Of a stretch of 61,286 nucleotides of DNA, positions 16,401 to 24,950 are shown in pieces; the first letter of the stretch is position 1; every line of letters begins with the position of its first letter. The DNA comes from Ruegeria faecimaris (GTDB taxonomy: Bacteria; Pseudomonadota; Alphaproteobacteria; Rhodobacterales; Rhodobacteraceae). Under the pieces are notes generated by a model. It saw nothing but the letters and a program-made list of their open reading frames with translations. It did not search any database and was not told the DNA's origin. Made by a program: the position numbers and the translations under genes. Where the stretch lies: the NCBI RefSeq assembly GCF_900182615.1, contig NZ_FXTE01000019.1, positions 1 through 61,286 of the forward strand, written 5' to 3'.

Positions 16401-17819
16401 ATGCAGCCCCCTCGCTATCCCCGTGACATGATCGGATACGGAGCCAACCCGCCAAACGCCCAGTGGCCTGGCGGAGCAAATCTGGCCGTTCAGATTGTGC
16501 TGAACTACGAAGAGGGTGGCGAGAACTGCGTGCTTCACGGTGATGCCGCGTCCGAGGCCTTTCTGTCCGAGATTGTCGGCGCAGCGCAATGGCCAGACCA
16601 GCGTCATTGGAACATGGAATCGATCTATGAATACGGATCGCGGGCAGGGTTCTGGCGTCTGCACCGCTTGATGCAGGACTTGCCCATAACCGTTTACGGT
16701 GTCGCGTCGGCGCTGGCACGGTCGCCCGATCAGGTTGCCGCCATGAAAGACGCAGGTTGGGAGATCGCAAGTCACGGCCTGAAATGGGTCGAACACAAGG
16801 ATATGTCTGAGGCGGAAGAGCGCGCTCAAATAGAAGAGGCCATCCGCCTGCATACCGAGGTCGTGGGGGAACGTCCCTATGGTTGGTATACCGGCCGGTG
16901 TTCCGAGAACACCGTGCGTCTGGTGGCCGAAGAGGGCGGCTTTGCCTATGTGGCGGACACCTATGCGGATGATCTGCCCTATTGGATGCAGGCCTCTGGC
17001 CGGGACCAGTTGATCGTACCATATACTCTCGATTGTAACGATATGCGCTTTGCAACGCCGCAAGGTTTCAATTCGGGCGATCAGTTCTATTCCTATCTCA
17101 AAGACAGTTTCGACGCGCTTTATTCCGAGGGTGAAGCCGGTGCGCCCAAGATGTTGTCGATCGGTCTGCATTGCCGCCTGATCGGTCGTCCAGGTCGGGT
17201 CATGGCGCTGAAACGGTTTCTGGATTATGCGCGTGGGCACTCGGATGTCTGGTTCGCGACCCGTCTGGAGATCGCCCAGCATTGGGCAGCGCAGCACCCG
17301 CCTGTATCAGGTCCAAAGCCGTCAGAAATGGCGCGGGACGCTTTCGTTGCCGCTTATGGCGGGATCTTCGAACATTCGGCTTGGATTGCAGAGCGCGCCC
17401 ATGGGCTGGAACTCGGCGCGGCTCACGATACTGCCGGCGGGTTGCATAACGCACTGACGCGCATGTTCCGTTCGGCCTCGGATGAGGAGCGGCTGGGCGT
17501 GCTGACCGCGCACCCGGATCTGGCGGGCAAACTGGCACAGGCCAAGCGGCTGACACAGGAAAGCACGGCAGAGCAGTCCTCGGCAGGGCTGGATGCGCTG
17601 ACGGATGCCGAACGCGATGCCTTTACCGATCTGAATAGGCGCTATACCGACAAGTTCGGATTTCCCTTCATTATTGCTGTGCGTGATCATGACAAAGCCT
17701 CTATCCAGCAGGCGTTTCAGCGGCGGATAGATCAGGACCGGGACACAGAATTCGCCGAGGCCTGCCGACAGGTCGAGCGTATTGCCGAATTCCGCCTGAG
17801 GGATGTGCTGCCTTCATGA
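16401..17819 (+). CDS. puuE: bifunctional allantoinase PuuE / OHCU decarboxylase UraD
   Basis: This 472-residue protein joins two enzymes. Residues about 1-300 match PuuE, the metal-independent allantoinase of the polysaccharide deacetylase fold, with landmarks RDMIGYGANPPNAQWPGGA, NYEEGGENC, EIASHGLKW and GWYTGRCSENT. Residues about 308-472 match OHCU decarboxylase, with AAYGGIFEHSAWIAE carrying the catalytic His region and KFGFPFIIAVRDH. UraD acts before allantoinase in the pathway, so the fusion links consecutive steps: OHCU to S-allantoin to allantoate. Its stop overlaps the allA start (ATGA). The domain order is reversed relative to the reaction order. Confidence 0.93.
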   Translation: MQPPRYPRDMIGYGANPPNAQWPGGANLAVQIVLNYEEGGENCVLHGDAASEAFLSEIVGAAQWPDQRHWNMESIYEYGSRAGFWRLHRLMQDLPITVYGVASALARSPDQVAAMKDAGWEIASHGLKWVEHKDMSEAEERAQIEEAIRLHTEVVGERPYGWYTGRCSENTVRLVAEEGGFAYVADTYADDLPYWMQASGRDQLIVPYTLDCNDMRFATPQGFNSGDQFYSYLKDSFDALYSEGEAGAPKMLSIGLHCRLIGRPGRVMALKRFLDYARGHSDVWFATRLEIAQHWAAQHPPVSGPKPSEMARDAFVAAYGGIFEHSAWIAERAHGLELGAAHDTAGGLHNALTRMFRSASDEERLGVLTAHPDLAGKLAQAKRLTQESTAEQSSAGLDALTDAERDAFTDLNRRYTDKFGFPFIIAVRDHDKASIQQAFQRRIDQDRDTEFAEACRQVERIAEFRLRDVLPS

Positions 17820-18298
17820 AACAGATCCGGACTGTTCCTTTAACGCCTGACGCTTTTGCCCCGTTCGGAGATGTGATCGAGGCATCGGGCGACCCGGACA
17901 AGATCATCAACCAGGGCCAGTGCGGGCGTTTTCATGACCGGGCGGCCCTTGATTTCGCGGGCGGCCGCGCCGGGATCAGCCTGTTCAACGCCAACCCCCG
18001 AACTCTGCCGTACCAGTTGGATATGGTTGAACGGCATCCTGATGGCAGTCAGGCCTTTGTTCCCATGACCCATCAACCCTTTCTGGTCGTTGTAGCACCA
18101 GATGTTGACGGGCAGCCGGGCGAGCCGTGTGCCTTTGTCACCCGGCCCGGTCAGGCGGTGAATTATCATCGTGGGACGTGGCACGGCGTTTTGACACCAT
18201 TGCATGGCCCTGGATTGTTCGCCGTTGTTGATCGGATCGGCGATGGGCCCAACCTGGAAGAATACTGGTTCGATAGCCCTTATCAGGTGGTGTCGTAG
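17816..18298 (+). CDS. allA: ureidoglycolate lyase
   Basis: This 160-residue protein shows the AllA cupin fold: PLTPDAFAPFGDVIE at the N-terminus, the FVPM motif, and NYHRGTWHGVLTPL near the C-terminus. It splits ureidoglycolate into glyoxylate and urea, the last step of the ureide route encoded around it. Start and preceding stop overlap by four bases, so it is translationally coupled to puuE-uraD. The length is normal. Confidence 0.93.
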   Translation: MKQIRTVPLTPDAFAPFGDVIEASGDPDKIINQGQCGRFHDRAALDFAGGRAGISLFNANPRTLPYQLDMVERHPDGSQAFVPMTHQPFLVVVAPDVDGQPGEPCAFVTRPGQAVNYHRGTWHGVLTPLHGPGLFAVVDRIGDGPNLEEYWFDSPYQVVS

Positions 18299-18361
18299 CC
18301 AAATGAAGCCGCAGCATAAGCGGTAAGACCCCCGTGAATCTGACAGAGAGGACAGTAACTC

Positions 18362-19789
18362 ATGGCTGACACTTCAATAGGGACACCCGAACAGCTTCGG
18401 GATCCAAATTATACCCCGGCGCTGCACAAGGCAGTTCCGCTGGGCATTCAACATGTTCTGGCGATGTTCGTTTCGAACGTGACGCCTGCGATCATCGTTG
18501 CGGGGGCCGCCGGGTTCGGGTTCGGTTCGAACTCCCCCGATTTTCCCGAACTGCTGTACCTGATCCAGATGTCGATGCTGTTTGCCGGCGTCGCGACCTT
18601 GCTCCAAACGGTGACGATTGGTCCGGTAGGAGCGGCTTTGCCTATTGTTCAGGGCACTAGCTTTGCCTTTCTGCCGATCATGATCCCGTTGGTTGCTGGC
18701 AAAGGCGTCGATGGTCTGGCCGCATTGTTTGGCGGTGTCATTATCGGTGGGGTGTTCCATGCCCTGCTGGGCACGGTGATTGGCAAAATCCGTTTTGCCT
18801 TGCCACCTCTGGTCACAGGCCTTGTGGTGACAATGATTGGTCTGGCGTTGGTCAAGGTCGGCATTCAATACGCCGCCGGAGGGGTTCCGGCCATTGGAAC
18901 GCCTGAATACGGCTCGGCGCTGAACTGGTCGGCTGCTTTGGTCGTGGTTGTGGTAACGCTGGGGCTGAAGTTCTTTACCCGCGGAATGCTTTCGGTTTCT
19001 GCCGTTCTGATTGGTCTTGCGGTTGGGTATGTCTATGCCCTGATGGTTGGCATGATCACGTTTGAGGCAATCGGAACAAGCTGGAGCCGCGCTGCAACTT
19101 TCGCCCTGCCTGTGCCCTTCAAGTATGGGTTCGAGTTCTCATTCGCCGCCATAATCGGGTTCTGTCTGATGGCCTTTGTTTCGGCAGTTGAGACGGTGGG
19201 GGATGTGTCGGGTGTGACCAAAGGCGGAGCCGGGCGCGAAGCCACGGACAAGGAAATCACCGGTGCAACCTATGCTGACGGCTTCGGTTCGGCCCTGGCG
19301 GGCGTGTTCGGCGGCTTACCCAACACGTCGTTCAGCCAGAATGTCGGGCTGATCGCAATGACCGGCGTCATGAGCCGAAATGTCGTCACCATCGGCGCCT
19401 TGTTTCTGATCCTGTGCGGCCTGGTGCCCAAGGTTGGCGCGATCATCCGCACCGTTCCGATCGAAGTACTGGGCGGTGGCGTCATCGTCATGTTCGGGAT
19501 GGTTGTCGCCGCGGGTGTTTCGATGTTGTCCGATGTGGATTGGAATCGGCGCAACATGGTGATCTTTGCCATCGCGCTGTCAATCGGGTTCGGCCTCCAG
19601 CTCGAGCCGGGTGCGGTGCAACACTTGCCCGATACTCTGGGCATCCTGATGAAAAGCGGGCTGCTGCCTGCGGCTCTGATCGCCATCGTGCTGAATCTGA
19701 TCCTGCCGGATGAGTTGGCCGATGAGGCAACCGAAGAAGTTTCGGGCGGCATGTCGGGGCACGGGTCGGGCAGCCTTCCCGGCAAGTAA
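18362..19789 (+). CDS. NCS2-family nucleobase:cation symporter, probable urate permease
   Basis: This 475-residue membrane protein has about 12-14 helices. It carries the NCS2 signature elements AVETVGDVSGVTK and SFSQNVGLIAMTGVMSR. The QNVG form of the QxxG motif is typical of urate/xanthine transporters rather than uracil permeases. A GAGAGGA ribosome site precedes the ATG, 63 bp after allA, so it is probably the last gene of the puuE-uraD, allA transcript. Its role would be urate import from seawater into the pathway. The exact substrate cannot be fixed from sequence. Confidence 0.9.
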   Translation: MADTSIGTPEQLRDPNYTPALHKAVPLGIQHVLAMFVSNVTPAIIVAGAAGFGFGSNSPDFPELLYLIQMSMLFAGVATLLQTVTIGPVGAALPIVQGTSFAFLPIMIPLVAGKGVDGLAALFGGVIIGGVFHALLGTVIGKIRFALPPLVTGLVVTMIGLALVKVGIQYAAGGVPAIGTPEYGSALNWSAALVVVVVTLGLKFFTRGMLSVSAVLIGLAVGYVYALMVGMITFEAIGTSWSRAATFALPVPFKYGFEFSFAAIIGFCLMAFVSAVETVGDVSGVTKGGAGREATDKEITGATYADGFGSALAGVFGGLPNTSFSQNVGLIAMTGVMSRNVVTIGALFLILCGLVPKVGAIIRTVPIEVLGGGVIVMFGMVVAAGVSMLSDVDWNRRNMVIFAIALSIGFGLQLEPGAVQHLPDTLGILMKSGLLPAALIAIVLNLILPDELADEATEEVSGGMSGHGSGSLPGK

Positions 19790-19802
19790 CCAAATGAAAA
19801 TC

Positions 19803-19830
19803 GGCGGATCGCGTTAGGTCGCGGTCCGCC
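19803..19830. terminator. bidirectional hairpin between the urate permease and the GAPDH gene
   Basis: GGCGGATCGCG (19803-19813) and CGCGGTCCGCC (19820-19830) pair with one G-T wobble around a six-base loop. The two genes converge here, so the hairpin may terminate both. T runs are weak on both sides. Confidence 0.55.
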
Positions 19831-20816
19831 TATGTGTCGGCCATCATACGAGCGACATCCAGCATGCGGGCTGAAAACCCCCATTCATTGTCATACCAGC
19901 CAAAAACACGAACCTGAGTTTCGCCGATCTGCCGGGTTTCTGGCCCTGCGATGATCAGAGATTCCGGCCGCGTCCGCAAATCGGACGACACCAGCGGCTC
20001 ATCCGTCCAACCCAGAACGGGAGACTCTGCAACGGCTGCACGTAGGGCGGCTTCAAAATCGCAGGCGCTCAGGCCGCGCTTCAGCGTCACAATCAGATCA
20101 ACCGCGGAAACGCTTGCCGTAGGCACCCTGACCGCCGCGCCCGAGATGCGCCCGGCCAGATGGGGCAGGACTTCGTCTATCAGGTGCATAGCGCTGGTGG
20201 TGGTCGGGACCATCGACAGCGCTCCGGCGCGTGACCGTGCCAGATCACCACGCGGAGCGTCGATCATCGGCTGGCTGTTGGTGTAGCAGTGGATGGTGGT
20301 CATATGGCCCGACGCGACACCAGCGATCCCGTCCAGAACCTTGACCAGCGGAGCCAGCCCGTTGGTGGTGCAAGAGGCATTTGACACGATCCGCGCATTG
20401 CCCAGATGATCCTCATTTGCGCCCAGAACGATTGTGGCCTCGGTCGCGGGCGAGGGGCCGGAAATCAGTACTTTCCTTGCCCCTGCGGTCAGGCCTTGAC
20501 TGGCAACATCCGATGTCCGGGCAACGCCGGTGCAGTCCATCAGGACATCTACACCGGACAGATCAACCCGGCTTAGGTTGGGGCTGTGTGTAATAGGAAT
20601 AGCGTGCCCATCGACAACCAGTTGCGCAGTTCCCTGTTCCACTTTGCCCGGATAGGGCCCAAAAGTGCTGTCGTACTTGAACAGATAGGCGCAGGTCTCT
20701 AGCGGTGCGATGTCGTTGATCAGCACCAGTTCGATGTCGTGACCGAGCGGCATCGCCAGAAGCTGCCGCAAAATCGTGCGGCCGATGCGGCCGAATCCGT
20801 TAATTGCGAGTTTCAT
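19830..20816 (-). CDS. glyceraldehyde-3-phosphate dehydrogenase family protein (Gap paralogue)
   Basis: This 328-residue protein is a complete GAPDH. It has an N-terminal Rossmann motif INGFGRIGRTILR, Asp35 in LINDIAP (suggesting NAD+ preference), catalytic Cys149 in SNASCTTN, and the C-terminal WYDNEWGFSARM. The ATG at 20816 was chosen over a TTG two codons earlier. The genome neighbourhood has no other glycolytic gene; it converges on the urate permease and is followed upstream by a small exported protein and allE. It could be a glycolytic isozyme, an erythrose-4-phosphate dehydrogenase, or a GAPDH with another substrate. The SVSAVDL segment departs slightly from the usual PNVSVVDL. Confidence 0.88.
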   Translation of the reverse strand: MKLAINGFGRIGRTILRQLLAMPLGHDIELVLINDIAPLETCAYLFKYDSTFGPYPGKVEQGTAQLVVDGHAIPITHSPNLSRVDLSGVDVLMDCTGVARTSDVASQGLTAGARKVLISGPSPATEATIVLGANEDHLGNARIVSNASCTTNGLAPLVKVLDGIAGVASGHMTTIHCYTNSQPMIDAPRGDLARSRAGALSMVPTTTSAMHLIDEVLPHLAGRISGAAVRVPTASVSAVDLIVTLKRGLSACDFEAALRAAVAESPVLGWTDEPLVSSDLRTRPESLIIAGPETRQIGETQVRVFGWYDNEWGFSARMLDVARMMADT

Positions 20817-20870
20817 GCGCAAGCTATGGCAGTGGCTTGGATTAACCTCAATGCCAGTTTCCTGTCCGGG

Positions 20871-21191
20871 TCAGTTACAGCTGACCTGTGAAAAGAACTG
20901 GCCCGAGATGTTCTGGTACATGCTGGCCACAATCGGCTTGCACCCGGTTGCCTGCTGAATAGCCGCGATGGCCTGAATAGTGCGCAGCCGGGGCGGGGGG
21001 CCGAATGGGTTGAGATTGTTGTTATCACGTGTGGCACGGTATACGACCGGAGCTTCCGAAACCTGGGTAATGGCCCAGGTGCGGCTCATGACGTTGACGG
21101 TATTTGTCTCTTTGGCGGTTGCAGGGGTCACATCCAGGGCCGTCAGGCCGATTGCAGCCGCCAGTGCCAGCGTTACATTGCGCAGTGCCAT
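20871..21191 (-). CDS. small exported protein of unknown function
   Basis: This 106-residue protein has a signal peptide (about residues 1-26, LALAAAIGLTALDVTPATA) and a mature part of about 80 residues. The mature part has two cysteines near the C-terminus (ATGCKP and the penultimate QVSCN) that could form a disulfide. An AGGAG ribosome site precedes the ATG, which supports a real gene. It lies between the GAPDH paralogue and allE on the same strand. I do not recognise a family. Confidence 0.7.
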   Translation of the reverse strand: MALRNVTLALAAAIGLTALDVTPATAKETNTVNVMSRTWAITQVSEAPVVYRATRDNNNLNPFGPPPRLRTIQAIAAIQQATGCKPIVASMYQNISGQFFSQVSCN

Positions 21192-21272
21192 CGTACAATC
21201 TCCTGAACTAAAACCGTTTGTTATTCCACCAGATTACCGCGCTTGCCCAGTCCCGCCAAGGCCGAATTTATC

Positions 21273-22106
21273 CTAGCGCCCGCCTGGTGAAAGAGGCATC
21301 TGGCGGTTCACATCTTTGTATAGCAGATATCGGAACCGCCCGGGACCGCCCGCATAACAGGCCTGAGGGCAAAAGGCCCGCAGCCACATAAAGTCTCCGG
21401 CTTCGACCTCGACCCAGTCCTGATTCAGCCGGTAGACGGCTTTGCCTTCCAGCACATACAGCCCGTGTTCCATGACGTGGGTTTCGGCAAATGGGATCAC
21501 GCCGCCGGGTTCAAAAGTCACGATGTTGACATGCATATCGTGGCGCAGGTCTTGCGGATCCGCGAAACGTGTTGTGGCCCAGCGACCCTCGGTGCCCGGC
21601 ATTTCGATCGGGGCGACCTCTTGTTCATTGGTGATGATCGGGTCCGGCTTGGGCAGGCCGGGCACTGCCTCATAAGCCTTTCGAACCCAATGAAACCGCG
21701 CTGGCTGCTCCGTATGGTTGCGCAACGCCCATTTGGAACCAGCGGGGATATAGGCATATCCACCAGTTTCCAAAACGTGAATACTTCCCTCAAGCGTCAA
21801 TGTGACCGCCCCTTCGACAACGAACAACACCGCCTGCGCTGCGGGGTCCGTTTCGGGCGTATCGCTACCGCCACCGGGCTGGACCTCCATGATGTATTGC
21901 GAAAAGGTTTCGGCGAACCCGCTAAGGGGACGTGCCAGAACCCACAGGCGGGTGTCTTCCCAGAAGGGCAGATAGCTAGTGACGATGTCGCGCATCGTAC
22001 CCTTGGGTATAACGGCATAGGCCTCGGTGAACATGGCGCGATCAGTTAACAGGGTGTCCTGTCCGGGGTGTCCGCCATGGGGCGCATAATAAGTCGGGTG
22101 TGCCAT
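21273..22106 (-). CDS. allE: (S)-ureidoglycine aminohydrolase
   Basis: This 277-residue bicupin matches UGlyAH/YlbA. The N-terminal YYAPHGGHPGQ and AVIPKGTMRDIVTSYLPFWEDTR and a second cupin with FEPGGVIPFAETHVMEHGLYVLEGK supply the metal-binding His/Glu set. It releases ammonia from ureidoglycine to give ureidoglycolate, which feeds AllA. The ATG at 22106 was chosen over a TTG one codon earlier. It is encoded apart from allA, on the opposite strand, but clearly in the same pathway cluster. No allantoate amidohydrolase (AllC), which would make its substrate, is in the window. Confidence 0.93.
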   Translation of the reverse strand: MAHPTYYAPHGGHPGQDTLLTDRAMFTEAYAVIPKGTMRDIVTSYLPFWEDTRLWVLARPLSGFAETFSQYIMEVQPGGGSDTPETDPAAQAVLFVVEGAVTLTLEGSIHVLETGGYAYIPAGSKWALRNHTEQPARFHWVRKAYEAVPGLPKPDPIITNEQEVAPIEMPGTEGRWATTRFADPQDLRHDMHVNIVTFEPGGVIPFAETHVMEHGLYVLEGKAVYRLNQDWVEVEAGDFMWLRAFCPQACYAGGPGRFRYLLYKDVNRQMPLSPGGR

Positions 22107-22280
22107 CAAATGCCTCTGGTTCGTGTTTCGTGCACTATGCGAGGGACGCTCGGCATGGCCTAGCGTCAGAGTCGCAATAGGTTTCTTCGGGATAATTTGA
22201 AGGTTGCAGACTAGGGCTTGGCCCAGTGCCTTCCCGGGTATATCCTTGAATGTAAATTGGTTGCAGAATTGCGAGGCGGT

Positions 22281-22637
22281 ATGAGAATTTGGGGATCACT
22301 ATTAGTTGCAGGTGTTCTGGTGCTGAGCATTGGTGTTGCCGGCAGCGCGAAACCGCTGTCTCGCATCATCGCAGAGTCGGGGTTGAGCCCGGATGATTTC
22401 ACATTGCTGAGTGCAACCACAGACACCATGCTGGGCAGTGGTTTGCCGCAGGTTGGTGCCGAAAGTGAATGGATCAGCACCGAGACCGGGGCCAAGGGCA
22501 CCGTCCGTGTGCGCGAGGTCCGCGATAATTGCGTGCATCTGCAGCATTTTATCCGACCTCCGAGTTCCGAGCAGACCCGTGAGATCAGATCCCGCAGGTG
22601 CCAGGATGCCAATGGTAACTGGATTTTCACACCCTAA
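22281..22637 (+). CDS. small exported protein, weakly like 17-kDa surface antigen (RT0821/Lpp0805) family
   Basis: The 118-residue protein has a signal peptide or anchor (IWGSLLVAGVLVLSIGVAGSA, reported here from residue 3). Its C-terminal region GTVRVREVRDNCVHL...RRCQDANGNWIF recalls the end of 17-kDa surface antigen-like proteins, where a T-V-x-R strand is followed by C-x-x-x-G-x-W. A GAGGCGG ribosome site supports the ATG at 22281, so an upstream in-frame extension from 22218 was rejected. Function unknown. Confidence 0.65.
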   Translation: MRIWGSLLVAGVLVLSIGVAGSAKPLSRIIAESGLSPDDFTLLSATTDTMLGSGLPQVGAESEWISTETGAKGTVRVREVRDNCVHLQHFIRPPSSEQTREIRSRRCQDANGNWIFTP

Positions 22638-22728
22638 TTGGGTTGCTACACCCGCGCGCGACGCAGGTTATTGACGGCTATACGGTCGCCAGTCTCCGGT
22701 TACTGCACCCGTTTAATCTCATATGGGG

Positions 22729-22749
22729 TGGGTGACGTCCCGTCACCCA
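22729..22749. terminator. 9-bp perfect hairpin, possible terminator
   Basis: TGGGTGACG and CGTCACCCA form a perfect stem with a three-base loop in the gap between the small exported protein and the acyl-CoA dehydrogenase. No T run follows, so termination is only a suggestion. Confidence 0.4.
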
Positions 22750-22826
22750 ACTGGACATCATGACGGTGGCTAAGTCATTCTCGGCCCAAAGGTAATGCCC
22801 GCGTGTCGGGGCGGAGGAGAAAACTC

Positions 22827-24062
22827 ATGAACATGTCATTCGGCCTGCGCGAGGAAAACCGCGAACTGCTGACCCGCGTAACAGAGATGATCCGAAATGA
22901 AGTCATGCCGCTGGAAGAAGAGTTCCATGCTGAAATCAACAAAGGTGACCGCTGGCAATATACCGACCGGCAGGCGGATATCCTTGAAGGGTTGAAAGCC
23001 AAGGCCAAGGCGGCGGGATTGTGGAACTTCTGGCTGACCGACAGTGAAAAAGGGCTGGGTTTGACAACTGTGGAATACGCCTTTTTTGCTGAAGAAATGG
23101 GAAAGACCCCGCTGGGTGCAGAAATCTTCAACTGTTCAGCCCCAGATACGGGCAACATGGAAGTATTCGAGCGGTACGGGTCCGAAAAGATGAAGCAAGA
23201 GTGGCTCAAGCCGCTGCTCGATGGGCAAATCCGTTCGGCCTATCTGATGACCGAACCGGATGTCGCCTCTTCCGATGCCACCAATGTTTCGATGTCCTGT
23301 GTGCCGGACGGCGAATCCTACGTTCTGAATGGCGAGAAATGGTGGGCCTCAGGCGCCGGTGATCCGCGGTGCAAGGTCTATATCGTCATGGTCCGGACTG
23401 GCGGTGATGACCTGCCTGTTCACAAACGCCAGTCGATGATCGTGGTGCCAGCGGGAACGCCGGGGATCGAAGTGCTGCGCCCGATGGAAGTCTACGGCCA
23501 TGATGATGCGCCGCACGGGCATATGCATATTCGCTTTACCAATGTCCGGGTGCCTGCCGAGAATATCCTGCTGGGCGAAGGGCGTGGGTTCGAGATCGCT
23601 CAGGGTCGATTGGGGCCGGGACGTATTCACCACTGTATGCGTGCTATTGGACAGGCAGAGATGGCCCTGGAGCAGATGTGCAAACGGTCGCTGCAACGCG
23701 AAGCATTTGGCAAGAAGCTGGCGCAGCTTGGGGCGAATTTCGATATCATAGCCGAATGCCGGATGGAGATCGAAATGGCCCGGCTACTTTGCCTCAAGGC
23801 TGCTTGGTACATGGATCAGGGCGATGCGCGTGCGGCGGCCCCGTGGATCAGCCAGATCAAGGTCGTGGCCCCGCGGGTCGCATTGAAGGTGATTGATGAG
23901 GCGGTGCAGATGTATGGCGGGCAAGGGGTAAGTCAGGACACGCCGCTGGCGACCGCGTGGACGCATGTACGGACCCTGCGGCTAGCCGATGGGCCGGACG
24001 CGGTGCATCGTCGCCAGGTCGCACGGACCGAACTGAAAAAGCATACACAGGAAAAGGTCTGA
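22827..24062 (+). CDS. acyl-CoA dehydrogenase (ACAD10/11-like)
   Basis: This 411-residue flavoprotein has the full acyl-CoA dehydrogenase fold: an all-alpha N-domain, a beta-domain with YLMTEPDVASSDATN and the NGEKWWASGA segment, and a C-domain ending YGGQGVSQDTPLA and LRLADGPDAVHRRQ. These endings are those of the ACAD10/11 subgroup, which acts on long or branched, sometimes hydroxylated, acyl-CoAs. A GGAGGAG ribosome site fixes the start at 22827. A thioesterase-like gene follows after 26 bp, so the pair may process the same acyl-CoA. Substrate is unknown. Confidence 0.92.
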   Translation: MNMSFGLREENRELLTRVTEMIRNEVMPLEEEFHAEINKGDRWQYTDRQADILEGLKAKAKAAGLWNFWLTDSEKGLGLTTVEYAFFAEEMGKTPLGAEIFNCSAPDTGNMEVFERYGSEKMKQEWLKPLLDGQIRSAYLMTEPDVASSDATNVSMSCVPDGESYVLNGEKWWASGAGDPRCKVYIVMVRTGGDDLPVHKRQSMIVVPAGTPGIEVLRPMEVYGHDDAPHGHMHIRFTNVRVPAENILLGEGRGFEIAQGRLGPGRIHHCMRAIGQAEMALEQMCKRSLQREAFGKKLAQLGANFDIIAECRMEIEMARLLCLKAAWYMDQGDARAAAPWISQIKVVAPRVALKVIDEAVQMYGGQGVSQDTPLATAWTHVRTLRLADGPDAVHRRQVARTELKKHTQEKV

Positions 24063-24088
24063 GGTCCCAAGTGGTCTTGAAATCTGAT

Positions 24089-24877
24089 ATGTCCAGGTTG
24101 CCCTATTTCAGACTACGCGCGGACGGGGTTTTTGTCGGCAATGACCCGGCGCGGGGTCCGTGGTCTGCCGAACATTGCCATGCTGGTCCGGTCAGCGGTC
24201 TGATCGTGCGCGCCGCGGAATCTGAAATTGGTCCGGACAAGATGCTGACCCGGCTGACGGTCGATCTGCTGCGTCCGCTGCCCCTGTCCGGGTTGCGGGT
24301 TGCGGCCGAGACGACGCGGCACACCAGAACGCTGGCGACCACTCGGGTTACTGTGCACGATCTGGACAACACTTTATGTGCCGTAGCCACAACTATGCAC
24401 CTTGCCCGCCGCGACCTTGGCCCGGTTCCCAATGTCGCTCTCTCATCTCCGCAACTGGCGGACTCGGTGGACGGCCCATTTCCCATCGGCGAAATTCGGC
24501 ACGATCTTCCTGGGTTCGCGACCTATTCCGATGTCCTCTATCCCAAGGGTGGAAATCAGGGCGTCGGTCCCAAAACGATCTGGATGCGCACGCCTCCGCT
24601 GCTTGGGGACGAGGTGCAATCTCCGATTCAGGCGCTGTGTCCACTGGCTGATTGCGGCAATGGCATTTCGTGGAATGCCCCGACAACCGAGATGGGGTTC
24701 ATGAATACGGATCTGACGGTTCAAGTGCACCGCGAGCCGGTCTCGGATTGGCTGGCCTCCGAGTCTGTCTGCCATTGGCAGCCCTCGGGTATCGGCATGT
24801 CGCAATCGGTTTTGTATGACACCCAAGGGCCGGTTGGAACAGCCCTGCAGACCCTTGTGTTGTTCCCACCTGCCTGA
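24089..24877 (+). CDS. acyl-CoA thioesterase-like (double hotdog) protein
   Basis: This 262-residue protein resembles thioesterase-superfamily/TesB-like proteins with two hotdog domains. The N-terminal half contains HCHAGPVSGLIVRAAE and LTVDLLRPLPLSGLRV; the C-terminal half contains MGFMNTDLTVQVHREPVSDWLASES. Members hydrolyse acyl-CoAs. The ATG at 24089 gives a natural N-terminus; the frame stays open upstream but there overlaps the dehydrogenase. Coupling with the preceding acyl-CoA dehydrogenase suggests a shared fatty acid or side-chain catabolic role. Confidence 0.8.
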   Translation: MSRLPYFRLRADGVFVGNDPARGPWSAEHCHAGPVSGLIVRAAESEIGPDKMLTRLTVDLLRPLPLSGLRVAAETTRHTRTLATTRVTVHDLDNTLCAVATTMHLARRDLGPVPNVALSSPQLADSVDGPFPIGEIRHDLPGFATYSDVLYPKGGNQGVGPKTIWMRTPPLLGDEVQSPIQALCPLADCGNGISWNAPTTEMGFMNTDLTVQVHREPVSDWLASESVCHWQPSGIGMSQSVLYDTQGPVGTALQTLVLFPPA

Positions 24878-24950
24878 GCCATCGGCCAGCTTCTGCGCGC
24901 CCGGCCCAAATGGGATTGCCGGGCGCAGGCCGACACCCTATCTTTCGCCC

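Noticed and set aside
16176..17297. 373-codon open frame antisense to puuE-uraD
   Set aside because: Its composition (rich in R, H, Q and T) and lack of any recognisable motif mark it as a shadow of the real gene.
23957..24088. In-frame 44-codon extension of the thioesterase
   Set aside because: It overlaps the end of the acyl-CoA dehydrogenase and has no homologous character; ATG at 24089 is preferred.
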